A DNA stretch of 64,000 nt, taken from contig NZ_JACHJU010000005.1 of NCBI RefSeq assembly GCF_014203795.1, positions 124,001-188,000 on the forward strand, in the 5' to 3' direction. This document shows, in pieces, positions 15,371 to 24,376 of this stretch (positions are counted from its first letter, which is position 1; every line of letters starts with the position of its first letter). Source of the stretch: Streptosporangium album (GTDB lineage: Bacteria > Actinomycetota > Actinomycetes > Streptosporangiales > Streptosporangiaceae). Made by a program: the position numbers and the translations under genes. Below the pieces are notes generated by a model, which worked only from the letters and a program-made list of their open reading frames with translations, did not search any database and was not told the origin of the DNA.

Positions 15371-16488
15371 ACGGTTCTCCAGGGGATGCGGGCCTTGAGC
15401 TGGTATCCGCCGCCGGTCCTGGGCGCGGCCTCCAGGGCTCCGCCGTAGAGGGCGAGCCGCTCGCGCAGTCCGATCAGGCCGCGGCCGTTGCCGGTCCGCG
15501 ACTGGGCTGCCTGGGTGCCGCCGGTGTCGGTGACCTCGATCTCCAGCCAGTGGCCGGTGTGGCCGATCGCGACGGACGCCGTCGCACCGGCCGCGTGCTT
15601 GATCGTGTTGGTCAGAGCCTCCTGCACGACGCGGTAGACCGCCAGATCGACCCCGGGAGGCGGGGGCCGTAGGGCGGCGAGACCTTGACGTCCACAGTCA
15701 CCCCGGCGGCGCGGACCCGCTCGATGAGGCCGTCGAGCTGGTCGAGCCCGGGCTGCGGTTCGAGTCCGTCGCCCGAGCCGTCGGAGCGCCCGCTTTCCGG
15801 GCCGGCGAGCAGACCCATGACGTTGCGCAGCTCGGCCATGGCGGCCCGGCCGCTGGCTTCGATCGCGATCAGGGCCTCCTTGGACTGCTCCGGCTGCGCG
15901 TCCATCACCTTGCGGGCGGCGCCGGCCTGGATCACCATCACGCTGACATTGTGGGTCACCACGTCATGGAGTTCGCCCGCGATCCGGGAGCGTTCGGCCT
16001 GGACCGCCTTGCGCATGGCGTCTTCCTGGGCCTGCTGCAGTTCGGCGAGCCGATTCCGGCTATGCCGCCAGAACTGGACAAAGCTCGCTAAAGCCCCGGC
16101 GCTGAGCAGGATAACGTAGGGCCCCAGCCAGCTGGGGAGGCTGGGGACGATGTCTCGGTCCACGGCACCGGCGAGCACGGCCGCGAGCAAGAGGCCTGCC
16201 GCGGCGGGCACCCGGTTGCGGCTGTGCGTGATGGCGCTGTAGGCGGCGATCGCGGCGGTCAGCACGGTGATCCACGTCTCACCCCCGTTCGTGGCCAGCG
16301 TCGCGGACAGCACCATCCAGAAGGTGGCGAGGGGATACCGGCGCCGGGCCGCCAGCGGCAACGCGGTGAGCACCACCAGGAGCAGAGGCGGGTCGTACCC
16401 GTCGAGGCCGGCGTCCGCGTGCGGGACGGGCTGGACCGGCTCGGGCAACCGCGTGCCGGTGCCCGCGCCGGGAAAGACGAGGCCGGCG
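15367..16488 (-). pseudogene. DesK/NarX-type sensor histidine kinase, N-terminally truncated and frameshifted
   Basis: The readable part starts within the membrane region (LLLVVLTALPLAARRRYPLATFWMVL and further helices). It continues through the phospho-acceptor block ERSRIAGELHDVVTHNVSVMVIQAGAAR (His in ELHDVVTH) and ends in an HATPase_c domain (VVQEALTNTIKHA, GNGRGLIGLRERL). The first membrane helix is missing where the lipase gene begins on the other strand, and a frameshift near 15655 separates the phospho-acceptor from the ATPase domain. The cognate regulator next to it is also truncated, so the whole two-component system is dead. Confidence 0.85.
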
Positions 16489-16490
16489 CC

Positions 16491-17732
16491 GTGACGGGGC
16501 ACTCCGACGGCGCAAGGCCGAGGCTGCGGAATCCGGTCCTGCGTAGCGGCGCGGTCGCCGTCGCCGGACTGCTCGCCTTCACGGGGTCCGCGTCTCTCGC
16601 GCCCGCGCCCGCCTCCTCGGCGTCCGCCTCCGCCGGTTCCTCGGCCGCGCCGAGCAGCACTCCGTATCTGCCCAAGCCGACCGGTTCCCATCCGGTCGGC
16701 ACCACATCCCTGTATCTGAAGGACACCTCCCGCCCCGATCCCTGGGTCCCCACCGCGAAAGCCAGGGAGCTCATGGTCTCCCTGTGGTATCCGGCGAGGT
16801 CGCCGGGCAAGCGGCGGGCGCAGTACATGACGCCGAAGGAGTCGGAGCTCCTCCTCAAAGACGGAAAGATAACCGGCGTTCCGCTCGACGTGCTGAGCAA
16901 GATGCGGACCAACGCCTTCAGCGACGCGAAACCGGCGGGGCGTAAGCACGGCCTGCCCCTTGTGGTGCTCTCTCCCGGTTTCACCAAGCCCCGCAGCGAA
17001 CTCACGGCCCTCGCCGAGGATCTGGCGAGCAGGGGCTATGTGGTAGCCGGAATCGATCACACGTACGAGAATGTTGCCCAGACCTTCCCCGACGGACGGG
17101 TCACCACCTGTGTCCCCTGCGAGGGTAACCACGACGAATCGCTCTTCACGAAGCTGTCGAAGGGCCGGGCGGCCGACGTCTCCTTCGTGCTCGACCAGCT
17201 GACCGGGCCGCACCCGAAGTGGAAGGGCGCTTCACTGATCGACCCGTCCCGGATCGCGATGGCGGGCCAGTCAGTAGGCGGCGCAAGCACCATCGCCGCG
17301 ATGGTCAAGGACGCCCGGCTCCGCGCCGGGATCGACATGGACGGCACCACGCCCACCGGGATCCTCGACAGCCAGCTGTCGCGGCCGTTCATGTTCCTGG
17401 GCAAGCCGGCCACGTACACCCCCGGATCCGGCAAGCCGGAGGTCGCCACCTGGGAGCGCGACTGGAAGCTCCTGACCGGATGGAAGCGCTGGCTTCTGCT
17501 GACCGGCGCGGTGCACGTGTCCTTCACCGACTATGGCGTGCTGGTCGATCAGCTCGGCGTCGACTCCGGCGCCAAGCTGTCCGGGGCCCGCTCCTTGGAG
17601 ATCACCCGCAGGTACGTCAGCGCCTTCTTCGACCTGCACCTGCTGAAGAAGCCGCAACCCCTGCTGGACAAGCCGTCGGCGCGCTACCCCGAGGTCAAGG
17701 TCTGCACTCCGGAAACGAAGACCTGCGAGTAG
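16491..17732 (+). CDS. Secreted alpha/beta hydrolase, PAF-acetylhydrolase/lipase-like
   Basis: A 413-residue protein with an export signal at the N-terminus (arginine-rich start, then SGAVAVAGLLAFTGSASLAPAPA) and a mature alpha/beta hydrolase. Family features are VSLWYPAR, LPLVVLSPGFTKPRSELTALAEDLASRGYVVAGIDHTYEN, the nucleophile elbow GQSVGGAS, the acid-containing GIDMDGT, and a late His (VHVSFTDY). This matches platelet-activating-factor acetylhydrolase-like lipases of actinomycetes. GTG 16491 is chosen because it begins the signal peptide. The upstream open frame runs antisense to the kinase remnant. It appears intact despite a Tn3 fragment beginning right after its stop. Confidence 0.85.
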   Translation: MTGHSDGARPRLRNPVLRSGAVAVAGLLAFTGSASLAPAPASSASASAGSSAAPSSTPYLPKPTGSHPVGTTSLYLKDTSRPDPWVPTAKARELMVSLWYPARSPGKRRAQYMTPKESELLLKDGKITGVPLDVLSKMRTNAFSDAKPAGRKHGLPLVVLSPGFTKPRSELTALAEDLASRGYVVAGIDHTYENVAQTFPDGRVTTCVPCEGNHDESLFTKLSKGRAADVSFVLDQLTGPHPKWKGASLIDPSRIAMAGQSVGGASTIAAMVKDARLRAGIDMDGTTPTGILDSQLSRPFMFLGKPATYTPGSGKPEVATWERDWKLLTGWKRWLLLTGAVHVSFTDYGVLVDQLGVDSGAKLSGARSLEITRRYVSAFFDLHLLKKPQPLLDKPSARYPEVKVCTPETKTCE

Positions 17733-17940
17733 GACATCGCCCGGTGCGACGGGAAGACGGTCGCGGCCGACGGCTCGCAGATCGACACGTGGGAGAACAA
17801 CCTGCTGGGCGAGACTTCGACCCGGTACGGCGGGATCGCCTACCGGCACGTCTCCAACACCCACGTCGCCGCCGGTTGGGCAACCACTCCCGCAAGAACC
17901 GCGTCCCGGTCTGGTCGGCGTCCCTCCAGCGGCGGATAGA
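17733..17940 (+). pseudogene. Tn3-family transposase internal fragment
   Basis: Immediately after the lipase stop, the frame CDGKTVAADGSQIDTWENNLLGETSTRYGGIAYRHVSNTHVA matches a conserved block of Tn3 transposases (ADGTxIDTxxxNLLAExSxRYGxxGGIAYHHISDTYIALF). Later bases lose similarity. About 50 residues of a ~1000-residue protein remain. Confidence 0.7.
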
Positions 17941-17954
17941 ACCGTCAAGCTGGG

Positions 17955-18195
17955 TCAGGGGGCGCCGGCTCGCGCCGCGGTGACCGCCACCGTGGTGTAA
18001 TGCATCGTGAAGCTGCCTCCCACCGTGTCGATGGCGGCGCCGATGCCCGCCAGTATCTCCTGCAGCTTGGCCGGCGGGAGCTGACTGTGGCCGCCGAAGG
18101 TGGGCAGCTGGTCCAGCCACTCGTCGCGGGTGTAGGGCCGGTCCCAGTCGAATCGCCACTGCTCCGGTTCGCCGAACGCGCCCGCCTGCCGTATC
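17955..18195 (-). pseudogene. Class I SAM-dependent methyltransferase C-terminal fragment
   Basis: The translation FGEPEQWRFDWDRPYTRDEWLDQLPTFGGHSQLPPAKLQEILAGIGAAIDTVGGSFTMHYTTVAVTAARA is the characteristic C-terminus of a group of actinobacterial class I methyltransferases. The SAM-binding N-terminal part is absent: the similarity begins near 18195, directly before the TetR promoter. Its usual partner may have been the divergent TetR regulator. Confidence 0.7.
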
Positions 18196-18212
18196 CCGCT
18201 ATAGTTAGTTAG

Positions 18213-18836
18213 GTGGCTGACTCGAAGAAAATCGATCGCGCCCCGGTCATCACGAAGCGGGGCAAACAGGAGCGGCTGACGGCCGCCGCAGTGAAAATGC
18301 TGCATGAGCAGGGCGTCGAGAAGACAACGCTCGCCGACATCGCACGGGCGGCCGACGTCCCCGTGGGCAACGTCTACTACTACTTCAAGACCAAGGACGA
18401 CCTCGTCGAGGCGGCCATCGGCGCGCACGCGCAGGGCCTCCAAGCAATGATCGCTTCACTCGACGAGCTCCCCACTCCGCAGGACCGGCTGAAGACACTC
18501 ATAGGCGGTTGGGTGCAGCAACGCGACCTCGCTGCACGGTTCGGCTGCCCCACCGGCACCCTTTGCTCGGAACTCGACAAACGCACCGATGGTCTCGACC
18601 GCACCGCGGCCAAGGTCATGCAGGGCATGATCGACTGGACCGAGCAGCAGTTCCGTTCGATGGGTCGAAGCGACTCCCGCGACCTCGCGGTCGCCCTGAT
18701 CGCCGCCTACCAGGGGATCTCGCTGCTCACCAACACCTTCCGCGACCCTGAGCTCATGACCCGCGAAGGCGACCGGCTGGAACGCTGGATCGACTCGCTC
18801 GGTCGGCCACCAGGAGATCCTGACGACCCCAGGTAG
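18213..18836 (+). CDS. TetR-family transcriptional regulator
   Basis: A 207-residue TetR-type regulator with an HTH at residues ~30-65 (TTLADIARAADVPVGNVYYYFKTKDDLVEAAIGAH) and a C-terminal domain of the TetR_C type with FGCPTGTLCSELDK, seen in regulators of quinone- or thiol-related genes. It starts at GTG 18213, only a few bases after TATAGTTAGTTAGG, so the transcript may be leaderless. Any original divergent target was probably the methyltransferase whose 3' end remains at 17955-18195. Confidence 0.88.
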   Translation: MADSKKIDRAPVITKRGKQERLTAAAVKMLHEQGVEKTTLADIARAADVPVGNVYYYFKTKDDLVEAAIGAHAQGLQAMIASLDELPTPQDRLKTLIGGWVQQRDLAARFGCPTGTLCSELDKRTDGLDRTAAKVMQGMIDWTEQQFRSMGRSDSRDLAVALIAAYQGISLLTNTFRDPELMTREGDRLERWIDSLGRPPGDPDDPR

Positions 18837-18971
18837 ATATTTCCCTCTCCATCGTGCCGGACGTCCCCACCACACGGTTCCGCAGTAAACCCCGGATTTA
18901 CTGCGGCAGAGCCCGATCGGCCCCCACCATGACCTGGAGGCCGCGATTTCGCGTGCCGCCAGGTTGTGCAG

Positions 18972-19250
18972 CGGCTACCACTCCAAGGTGGTGCCGAAGT
19001 CGACGCCGAACGGGAAGTACCCGGCCTGCTGGTTGATCTCCAGAATCCGCTGGAGGATGCCGTGGACGTAGGCCGGCGGCAGCCGGCCGCCCATCGTGCT
19101 GGCGCGCCGGTGCCCCTCGGCCAGGATCCACACACCGGTGGAGTCGCAGAAGGTCAGCTTGGCGACGTCCAGCACCACGTGGATGCGGCCGCGGGCCAGG
19201 GTGTTGGTCAGCAGTTGCTGCAGCAAGGGCGCCGACAGCGCGTCCATCAC
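18972..19250 (-). CDS. STAS-domain protein, anti-sigma factor antagonist type, probably N-terminally truncated
   Basis: About 91 residues with the STAS core: HVVLDVAKLTFCDSTGVWILAEGHRRAS contains the D-S-T/S-G signature with the serine that is phosphorylated in SpoIIAA/RsbV-type antagonists. The N-terminal strand is short (MMDALSAPLLQQLLTNTLARG), and normal family members have ~10-15 more residues ending in GELD before it, so the 5' end was probably lost. No anti-sigma kinase lies beside it. It may be non-functional. Confidence 0.6.
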
Positions 19251-19402
19251 GCACAGCTACGTCGGGTCTCATTGCACCGATCCGAGCGGAAGGCCATGAG
19301 GGCGGCGCTCTCGGCTGACCGAGCGCCCAACACCGGCGAGCTCCTCAACCGGTGAGCCGTCGCCGGATCCGCCGAGGACCGGCCGCTGAGCGAGGAGCGG
19401 AC

Positions 19403-20044
19403 ATGGGCATTCTGACCGGCAAGACGGCGCTGGTGACGGGTGGATCGCGGGGAATCGGCCGGGCGGTCGCGCTGCGGCTGGCCGCCGAGGGCGCTCTGGT
19501 TGCCGTCCACTACGGCGGCGACGACGGCGCGGCCAAGGAGACCGTGGCGCGGATCGAGGAGGCAGGCGGCCGGGCGTTCGCCGTCCGAGCTCGGTTCGGC
19601 GACGATGGCGCGGTGGAACGGCTGTTCGAGGGCCTGACCGCGGGGCTGGCGGGACGTGGGCTGGACATCCTGGTCAACAACGCGGGCATCGGCTCGGGCA
19701 ACCCGATCTCGCAGGTCACCCCAGAGGAGTTCGGCAGGCTGCTCACGATCAACGTCGGCACGCCGTTCTTCGTGATCCAGCGCGCGCTGCCGCTGCTGAA
19801 CGACGGCGGCCGCATCATCAACATGGGCTCGACAGCCAGCCGGTTCGCGGTCTCCACGCAGATCGGCTACACCATCAGCAAGGCGGCGCTGGAGTCGATG
19901 GCCCCGTCGCTGGCCAACGAGCTCGGCGGGCGCGGCATCACGGTGAACACGGTCGCGCCCGGCGCGGTGCGGACCGACATGACCGCGGGTTACACCTCCA
20001 TCCCCCATCCCCGAGGTGGTCGCCGCCGGTGGATAATCATCGGC
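19403..20044 (+). pseudogene. SDR-family oxidoreductase, C-terminally truncated and in frame with the next gene
   Basis: From ATG 19403 (after GAGGAG) the protein reads MGILTGKTALVTGGSRGIGRAVALRL, then ILVNNAGIG, the active-site YTISK and VNTVAPGAVRTDMTAGYTSIP. This is a typical 3-oxoacyl-ACP-reductase-like SDR up to about residue 200. At 20001-20016 the 7 bases CATCCCC are tandemly duplicated. Without the duplication the frame would read SIPEVVAA and stop two codons later. With it, the frame stays open into the regulator at 20045. The last ~45 residues with the dimer contact are missing in either case. Confidence 0.7.
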
Positions 20045-22930
20045 ATGCGGTTCGGAATCCTTGGCGAGACCCGGGCGTGGCGTGACGACGGGGCCGAGGT
20101 TCCGCTGGGCGGACCGGCCCGCCGCGGGCTGCTGGCCCTGCTGCTGGTCCGCCCCGGCGAGGTCGTGTCGGCTGACCGGCTGACCGGCGAGATCGACCCG
20201 GACGGGGTGCTGTCGGCGCACGCGCTGCAGTCCCAGGTGTCCAGGCTGCGCACAGCCCTCGGCTCCGAGGCCGCGATCGAGCGGGCCGGGGCGGGCTACC
20301 GGATCGTGGTTCCCCAAGACGACGTGGACGCCTGCCGGTTCGAGCGGCTGTCCCAGGAAGGCCGGGCCGCGCTGCGCGACGGCGACGCCGAACGGGCGGT
20401 CGCGCTGCTGCGCGAGGCGCTGGAGCTGTGGCGGGGGCCGGCGCTGGCCGACCTCGCCGAGAGCGAGACGGCCCAGGCCGCCGCCGTACGGCTGGAGGAG
20501 CACCGGCTCGGGGCGCTCGAAGACCGGATCGAGGGCGAGCTCCGGCTCGGCGAGCATCGCGCGGCCGTACCCGAGTTGCGCGAGCTGGTCGGCCGCCATC
20601 CGCTCAGGGAACGGCTGACGGGGCTGCTGATCCGGGCACTGTTCGCCGAGGGCGGCCAGGCCGCGGCACTGGTGGTGTTCGAGGAGACCAGGCGGCACCT
20701 GGCCGACGAACTGGGCGCCGATCCCTCGGCCGAGCTCACCGCCCTCCACCGGGAGTTGCTGAGCGCCGATCCGTCGCCGTCGCCCGCCGCGCCGCCCGCC
20801 CAGCTGACGGCCTTCGTCGGCCGCGCCGAGGAGATGACCGAGGTCGCCGAGCTGCTGCGCGCGGCCCGGCTGGTCACGCTGGTCGGCCCCGGCGGCGTCG
20901 GCAAGACCCGGCTGTCCGTCGAGGTCGCCGGTGTCGCGGCCGACGATGTGTGCTTCGTGGAGCTGGCTCCACTGCGCGATGGCGCCGGGCTGCCGCAGGC
21001 GCTGCTGGGCGCGCTCGGCCTGCGCGAGAACGGGCTTCAACTGGGGGGCAGCGTGCAGACGCCGGTCGACCGCCTGATCGCGGCGCTGTCAGACCGGGTG
21101 CTCCTGCTCGTCCTGGACAACTGCGAGCACGTCGTCGAAGAGGTCGCCCCGCTGGCGGCGCTGCTGCTGTCGGCCTGCCCGCGGTTGCGTGTCCTGGCGA
21201 CGAGTCGCGAGCCGCTCGGCATCACCGGCGAGAACCTGTGGCAGGTGCGGCCGCTCGACGACGACGCGGCCGTACGGCTCTTCACCGACCGGGCCGGCGC
21301 CGTGCGGCGTGGTTTCACCGCCGATCCCCAGCTCGTGCTGCGGATCTGCGCGGCCCTCGACAACCTGCCGCTGGCCGTCGAGCTCGCGGCGGCGCGGCTA
21401 CGCACGCTGGACATCGACGACCTCGCGGGAAGGCTGGACGACCGGCTCGAGGTCGCGACCCGCGGCAGCCGTACGGCCGACGAGCGGCACCGGACGCTGC
21501 GCTCGGTCGTCGCGTGGAGCTGGGACCTCCTCTCCGAGCCTGAGCAACGGGCCGCGCGGCGGTTCACGGTCTTCGCCGGCGGCGCTACGGCGGAGTCCGC
21601 GCTGCGGGTGTGCGGCACCGACGGCCAGACGCTGGAGTCGCTGGTCGACAAGTCGCTCTTGGAGGTCGCGGGCGGCCGCTACCGGATGCTGGAGACGATC
21701 CGCGCCTACGGTGCCGAACGGCTCGACACGGCAGGCGAACGCGAGTCGGTACGGCGCGCCCATGCCCGGCATCTCCTGGAACTGGTGCGGACCGCCGACC
21801 CGCATCTGCGGCGGGCCGAGCAGTTGGAGTGGCTGCCGGTCCTCACGGCCGAGCACGGCAACCTCCTGGCGGCTCTGCGCTGGGCGGTCGAGGCGCCGGA
21901 GGTGGAGACGGCCCTCGACCTGCTCGCCTCGGCCTCGAACTACCTGTGGATCCGAGGCGTGTCCGCCTCGGTCGCGCCGCAGGCGGTCGCGCTGCTCGAC
22001 ACGATGGGCGACGCGCCCCCGGCCAGGCTCGGCGAGGAGTACGTGACGTGCGTGTTGCTGGCGGCGTCCGGCGTCGCCGGGCGGCCGGTGTGGCGGCGGC
22101 ATTGTGCACCGGCAGGGAAGGCGCTGGCCGCCGCGTGGCCGGGTGACCGGCCGGGCCGTTACCCGGTCGTCCTGTTCCTGTGGATGATGCGGAACGCGAT
22201 CGAGGCCGACCCGCAGAGCGCGTTCGCGCTCGTCTCGTCCCAGCGCGACTGCTCCGAGCCGTGGGTGCGGGCGACCGCCCAGTACGTGTCGGGATTCGGG
22301 AATCTCGGTGAGGGGGACCCCGTGCGGGCCGATCGCACCTTCGGCATGGCCGCCGCGGGGTTCCGCTCGCTCGGTGACCGATGGGGCACCGCGCTGGCCT
22401 TGGACGCGCTCGCCGGCCTGGCGGGCGCGCGCGGCGACAGCGCGAAGGCGATCGCGCTGACCGACGAGGCACTCACCCTCACCGAGCGGCTCGGCGCCCT
22501 GGAGGACAGCGCCGACCTGCTGGTCAACCGGGGCGATCACCTCGTCGGCGACGACGTGGCGGCGGCCCGAGCCGACTATGGGAAGGCCGCCGGTCTCGCC
22601 CGCCGTGCCGGCAGCTCCACCTACCTGGCGGCGGCTCTACGCGGGCTCGGTGACATCGCCCTGCTGGAGGGAGACCTGGCCGAGGCGGGACGGCTGTACG
22701 GTGAGGCCCTGGAACGGATCGACCCGCACTGGGTCAAGAGCGTCGGCAACCGGGTGCGCACGCTCGTCGGGCTCGGCCGCGTCGCCGAGGCGCGCGGCGA
22801 CCGCGCCACGGCCCGGGCGCGATACCGGGAGGCTGCCGAGCCGGCGGTCGTGATGGGGGCCTCCGCCCCGGATGTGCTCCGCCTGCTGGGCTTCCCCGAG
22901 ACCGTCGTCGAGGCGGTGAGCCCGCGGTGA
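20045..22930 (+). CDS. AfsR/SARP-type regulator with BTAD, NB-ARC-like ATPase and TPR domains
   Basis: A 961-residue regulator from ATG 20045 (MRFGILGETRAW). Residues ~1-80 form an OmpR-like winged helix (DGVLSAHALQSQVSRLRTALG ... IERAGAGYRIVV). Residues ~85-235 form the bacterial transcriptional activation domain (LWRGPALADLAES, LREALELW). A P-loop NTPase of the STAND/NB-ARC type follows, with GPGGVGKTR and LLLVLDNCEHV, and the C-terminal ~400 residues are TPR-like helical pairs. Such proteins activate nearby metabolic genes. The FAD monooxygenase 36 bp downstream is the obvious candidate. The upstream SDR frame runs into it without a stop. Confidence 0.9.
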   Translation: MRFGILGETRAWRDDGAEVPLGGPARRGLLALLLVRPGEVVSADRLTGEIDPDGVLSAHALQSQVSRLRTALGSEAAIERAGAGYRIVVPQDDVDACRFERLSQEGRAALRDGDAERAVALLREALELWRGPALADLAESETAQAAAVRLEEHRLGALEDRIEGELRLGEHRAAVPELRELVGRHPLRERLTGLLIRALFAEGGQAAALVVFEETRRHLADELGADPSAELTALHRELLSADPSPSPAAPPAQLTAFVGRAEEMTEVAELLRAARLVTLVGPGGVGKTRLSVEVAGVAADDVCFVELAPLRDGAGLPQALLGALGLRENGLQLGGSVQTPVDRLIAALSDRVLLLVLDNCEHVVEEVAPLAALLLSACPRLRVLATSREPLGITGENLWQVRPLDDDAAVRLFTDRAGAVRRGFTADPQLVLRICAALDNLPLAVELAAARLRTLDIDDLAGRLDDRLEVATRGSRTADERHRTLRSVVAWSWDLLSEPEQRAARRFTVFAGGATAESALRVCGTDGQTLESLVDKSLLEVAGGRYRMLETIRAYGAERLDTAGERESVRRAHARHLLELVRTADPHLRRAEQLEWLPVLTAEHGNLLAALRWAVEAPEVETALDLLASASNYLWIRGVSASVAPQAVALLDTMGDAPPARLGEEYVTCVLLAASGVAGRPVWRRHCAPAGKALAAAWPGDRPGRYPVVLFLWMMRNAIEADPQSAFALVSSQRDCSEPWVRATAQYVSGFGNLGEGDPVRADRTFGMAAAGFRSLGDRWGTALALDALAGLAGARGDSAKAIALTDEALTLTERLGALEDSADLLVNRGDHLVGDDVAAARADYGKAAGLARRAGSSTYLAAALRGLGDIALLEGDLAEAGRLYGEALERIDPHWVKSVGNRVRTLVGLGRVAEARGDRATARARYREAAEPAVVMGASAPDVLRLLGFPETVVEAVSPR

Positions 22931-22965
22931 GCCCGCGGTGAGCCCTCCCGTGCAGGCTCTGCGTC

Positions 22966-24162
22966 ATGAAGAACGTCAACGTACTGATCTCCGGCGCCTC
23001 CGTCGCCGGCCCCGCGCTCGCCTACTGGCTCCACCGTCACGGTTTCAACCCCACGATCGTGGAGCGGGCCCCCGCCCTCCGCGACGGCGGCTACGCCGTC
23101 GATTTCCGGGGCGAGGCGCACCTGTCGGTCCTGCGCCGCATGGGCATCATGGCCGACATCGAACACGCCAGAACCGGCATGGGCTCCATGTCGTACGTGA
23201 ACAGCGCGGGCAAGCCCCAGGCCAAGCTGCCCGCCGATCTGTTCGCCGGAGACATCGAGATCCTCCGCGGCGACCTGGCACGGATCCTCTACGACGCGAC
23301 CAAGGAGCACACCGAGTACATCTTCGGAGACTCCATCACCTCCCTCACCGAGGACGACCACGGCGTGACCGTCACCTTCGAACGCGGCACGCCGCGCAGG
23401 TTCGACCTGGTGATCGGCGCCGACGGGCTGCACTCCAACACCCGCCGCCTGGCGTTCGGGCCGGAGGAGCAGTTCGTGAAGCACCTCGGCGTCTACTGCG
23501 CGATCTTCACCACGGCCAACCACCTCGGGCTCGATCACACCGGACACGCCTACCGCACCGCGGGTCGGCTCGTCGCGATGTACAGCGCCCGCCACAACAC
23601 CCAGGCCAAGGCCGTCTTCTACTTCGGCTCGCCGACCCTGGACCTCGACCGCCGCGACGTGGCGCGGCAACAAGACGTCCTCACCGAGCACTTCACCGGC
23701 AACGGCTGGCAGAGCGAGCGACTGCTGCGCGACATGCGGTACGCGCCCGACTTCTACTTCGATTCGGTCGGGCAGGTCCACATGGACACCTGGAGCCGCG
23801 GCCGGGTCGCCCTGATCGGCGACGCCGCTCACTGCCCCTCCTCCCTGTCGGGCATGGGCTCGGGACTCGCCCTGGTCGGCGCGTACGTCCTCGCGGGAGA
23901 ACTGGCCGCCGCGCACGGCGACCACCGCGTCGCGTTCGCCCGCTACGAGGAGGAGACGCGTGAGTACGCGGCGGGCTGCCAGAAGATGGGCGACGGCGTC
24001 GCCAAGCTCATGGTCCCCGGGAACCGCTTCCTGGCCTCGCTCCTCAACCGCTACTACAAGGTCATGCCTTACCTGCCGGGAAAGAACATGGCCGCCGACA
24101 TCGCCCGCAAGGCCGCCGAGAACATCACGCTACGCGACTACAGCGACCTTTCCAGGATCTAG
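22966..24162 (+). CDS. FAD-dependent monooxygenase (PHBH fold)
   Basis: A 398-residue aromatic-hydroxylase-type flavoprotein related to TetX- and RebC-like enzymes. It shows the FAD-binding GASVAGPALAYWL, the DG motif region VIGADGLHSNTR, and the GD motif VALIGDAAHCPSSLSGMGSGLALVGAY. The usual cysteine- or thioredoxin-like extension is absent, and the length is normal for single-component NAD(P)H-dependent oxygenases. ATG 22966 is 36 bp after the regulator, and this arrangement is common in actinomycetes. Substrates can be antibiotics or aromatic metabolites, so resistance or tailoring functions are both possible. Confidence 0.9.
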   Translation: MKNVNVLISGASVAGPALAYWLHRHGFNPTIVERAPALRDGGYAVDFRGEAHLSVLRRMGIMADIEHARTGMGSMSYVNSAGKPQAKLPADLFAGDIEILRGDLARILYDATKEHTEYIFGDSITSLTEDDHGVTVTFERGTPRRFDLVIGADGLHSNTRRLAFGPEEQFVKHLGVYCAIFTTANHLGLDHTGHAYRTAGRLVAMYSARHNTQAKAVFYFGSPTLDLDRRDVARQQDVLTEHFTGNGWQSERLLRDMRYAPDFYFDSVGQVHMDTWSRGRVALIGDAAHCPSSLSGMGSGLALVGAYVLAGELAAAHGDHRVAFARYEEETREYAAGCQKMGDGVAKLMVPGNRFLASLLNRYYKVMPYLPGKNMAADIARKAAENITLRDYSDLSRI

Positions 24163-24376
24163 CCGGGGGATGCTCAACGTCACCGGGCGGCCGGAAGGGC
24201 AAGCGTGGCGGGCGGGAAGGTGGGTTCGATAGGGCTGGGCGCACGATCCGGTTCCGATGTTCCTCAACTCTCGATTCCACACCTACCCTGCAGATGATCT
24301 TGCGGTGTTCGGATATACCTTGCGTATCGCTGCCGGGCGTTGCGTCTTGAGCGCGAGGAATGCTCGCGTGACGACG

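Noticed and set aside
22917..22943. Triplicated GTGAGCCCGCG-type repeat at the end of the AfsR-like gene
   Set aside because: It contains the stop codon and short coding repeats only. No sign of function beyond slippage in GC-rich DNA.
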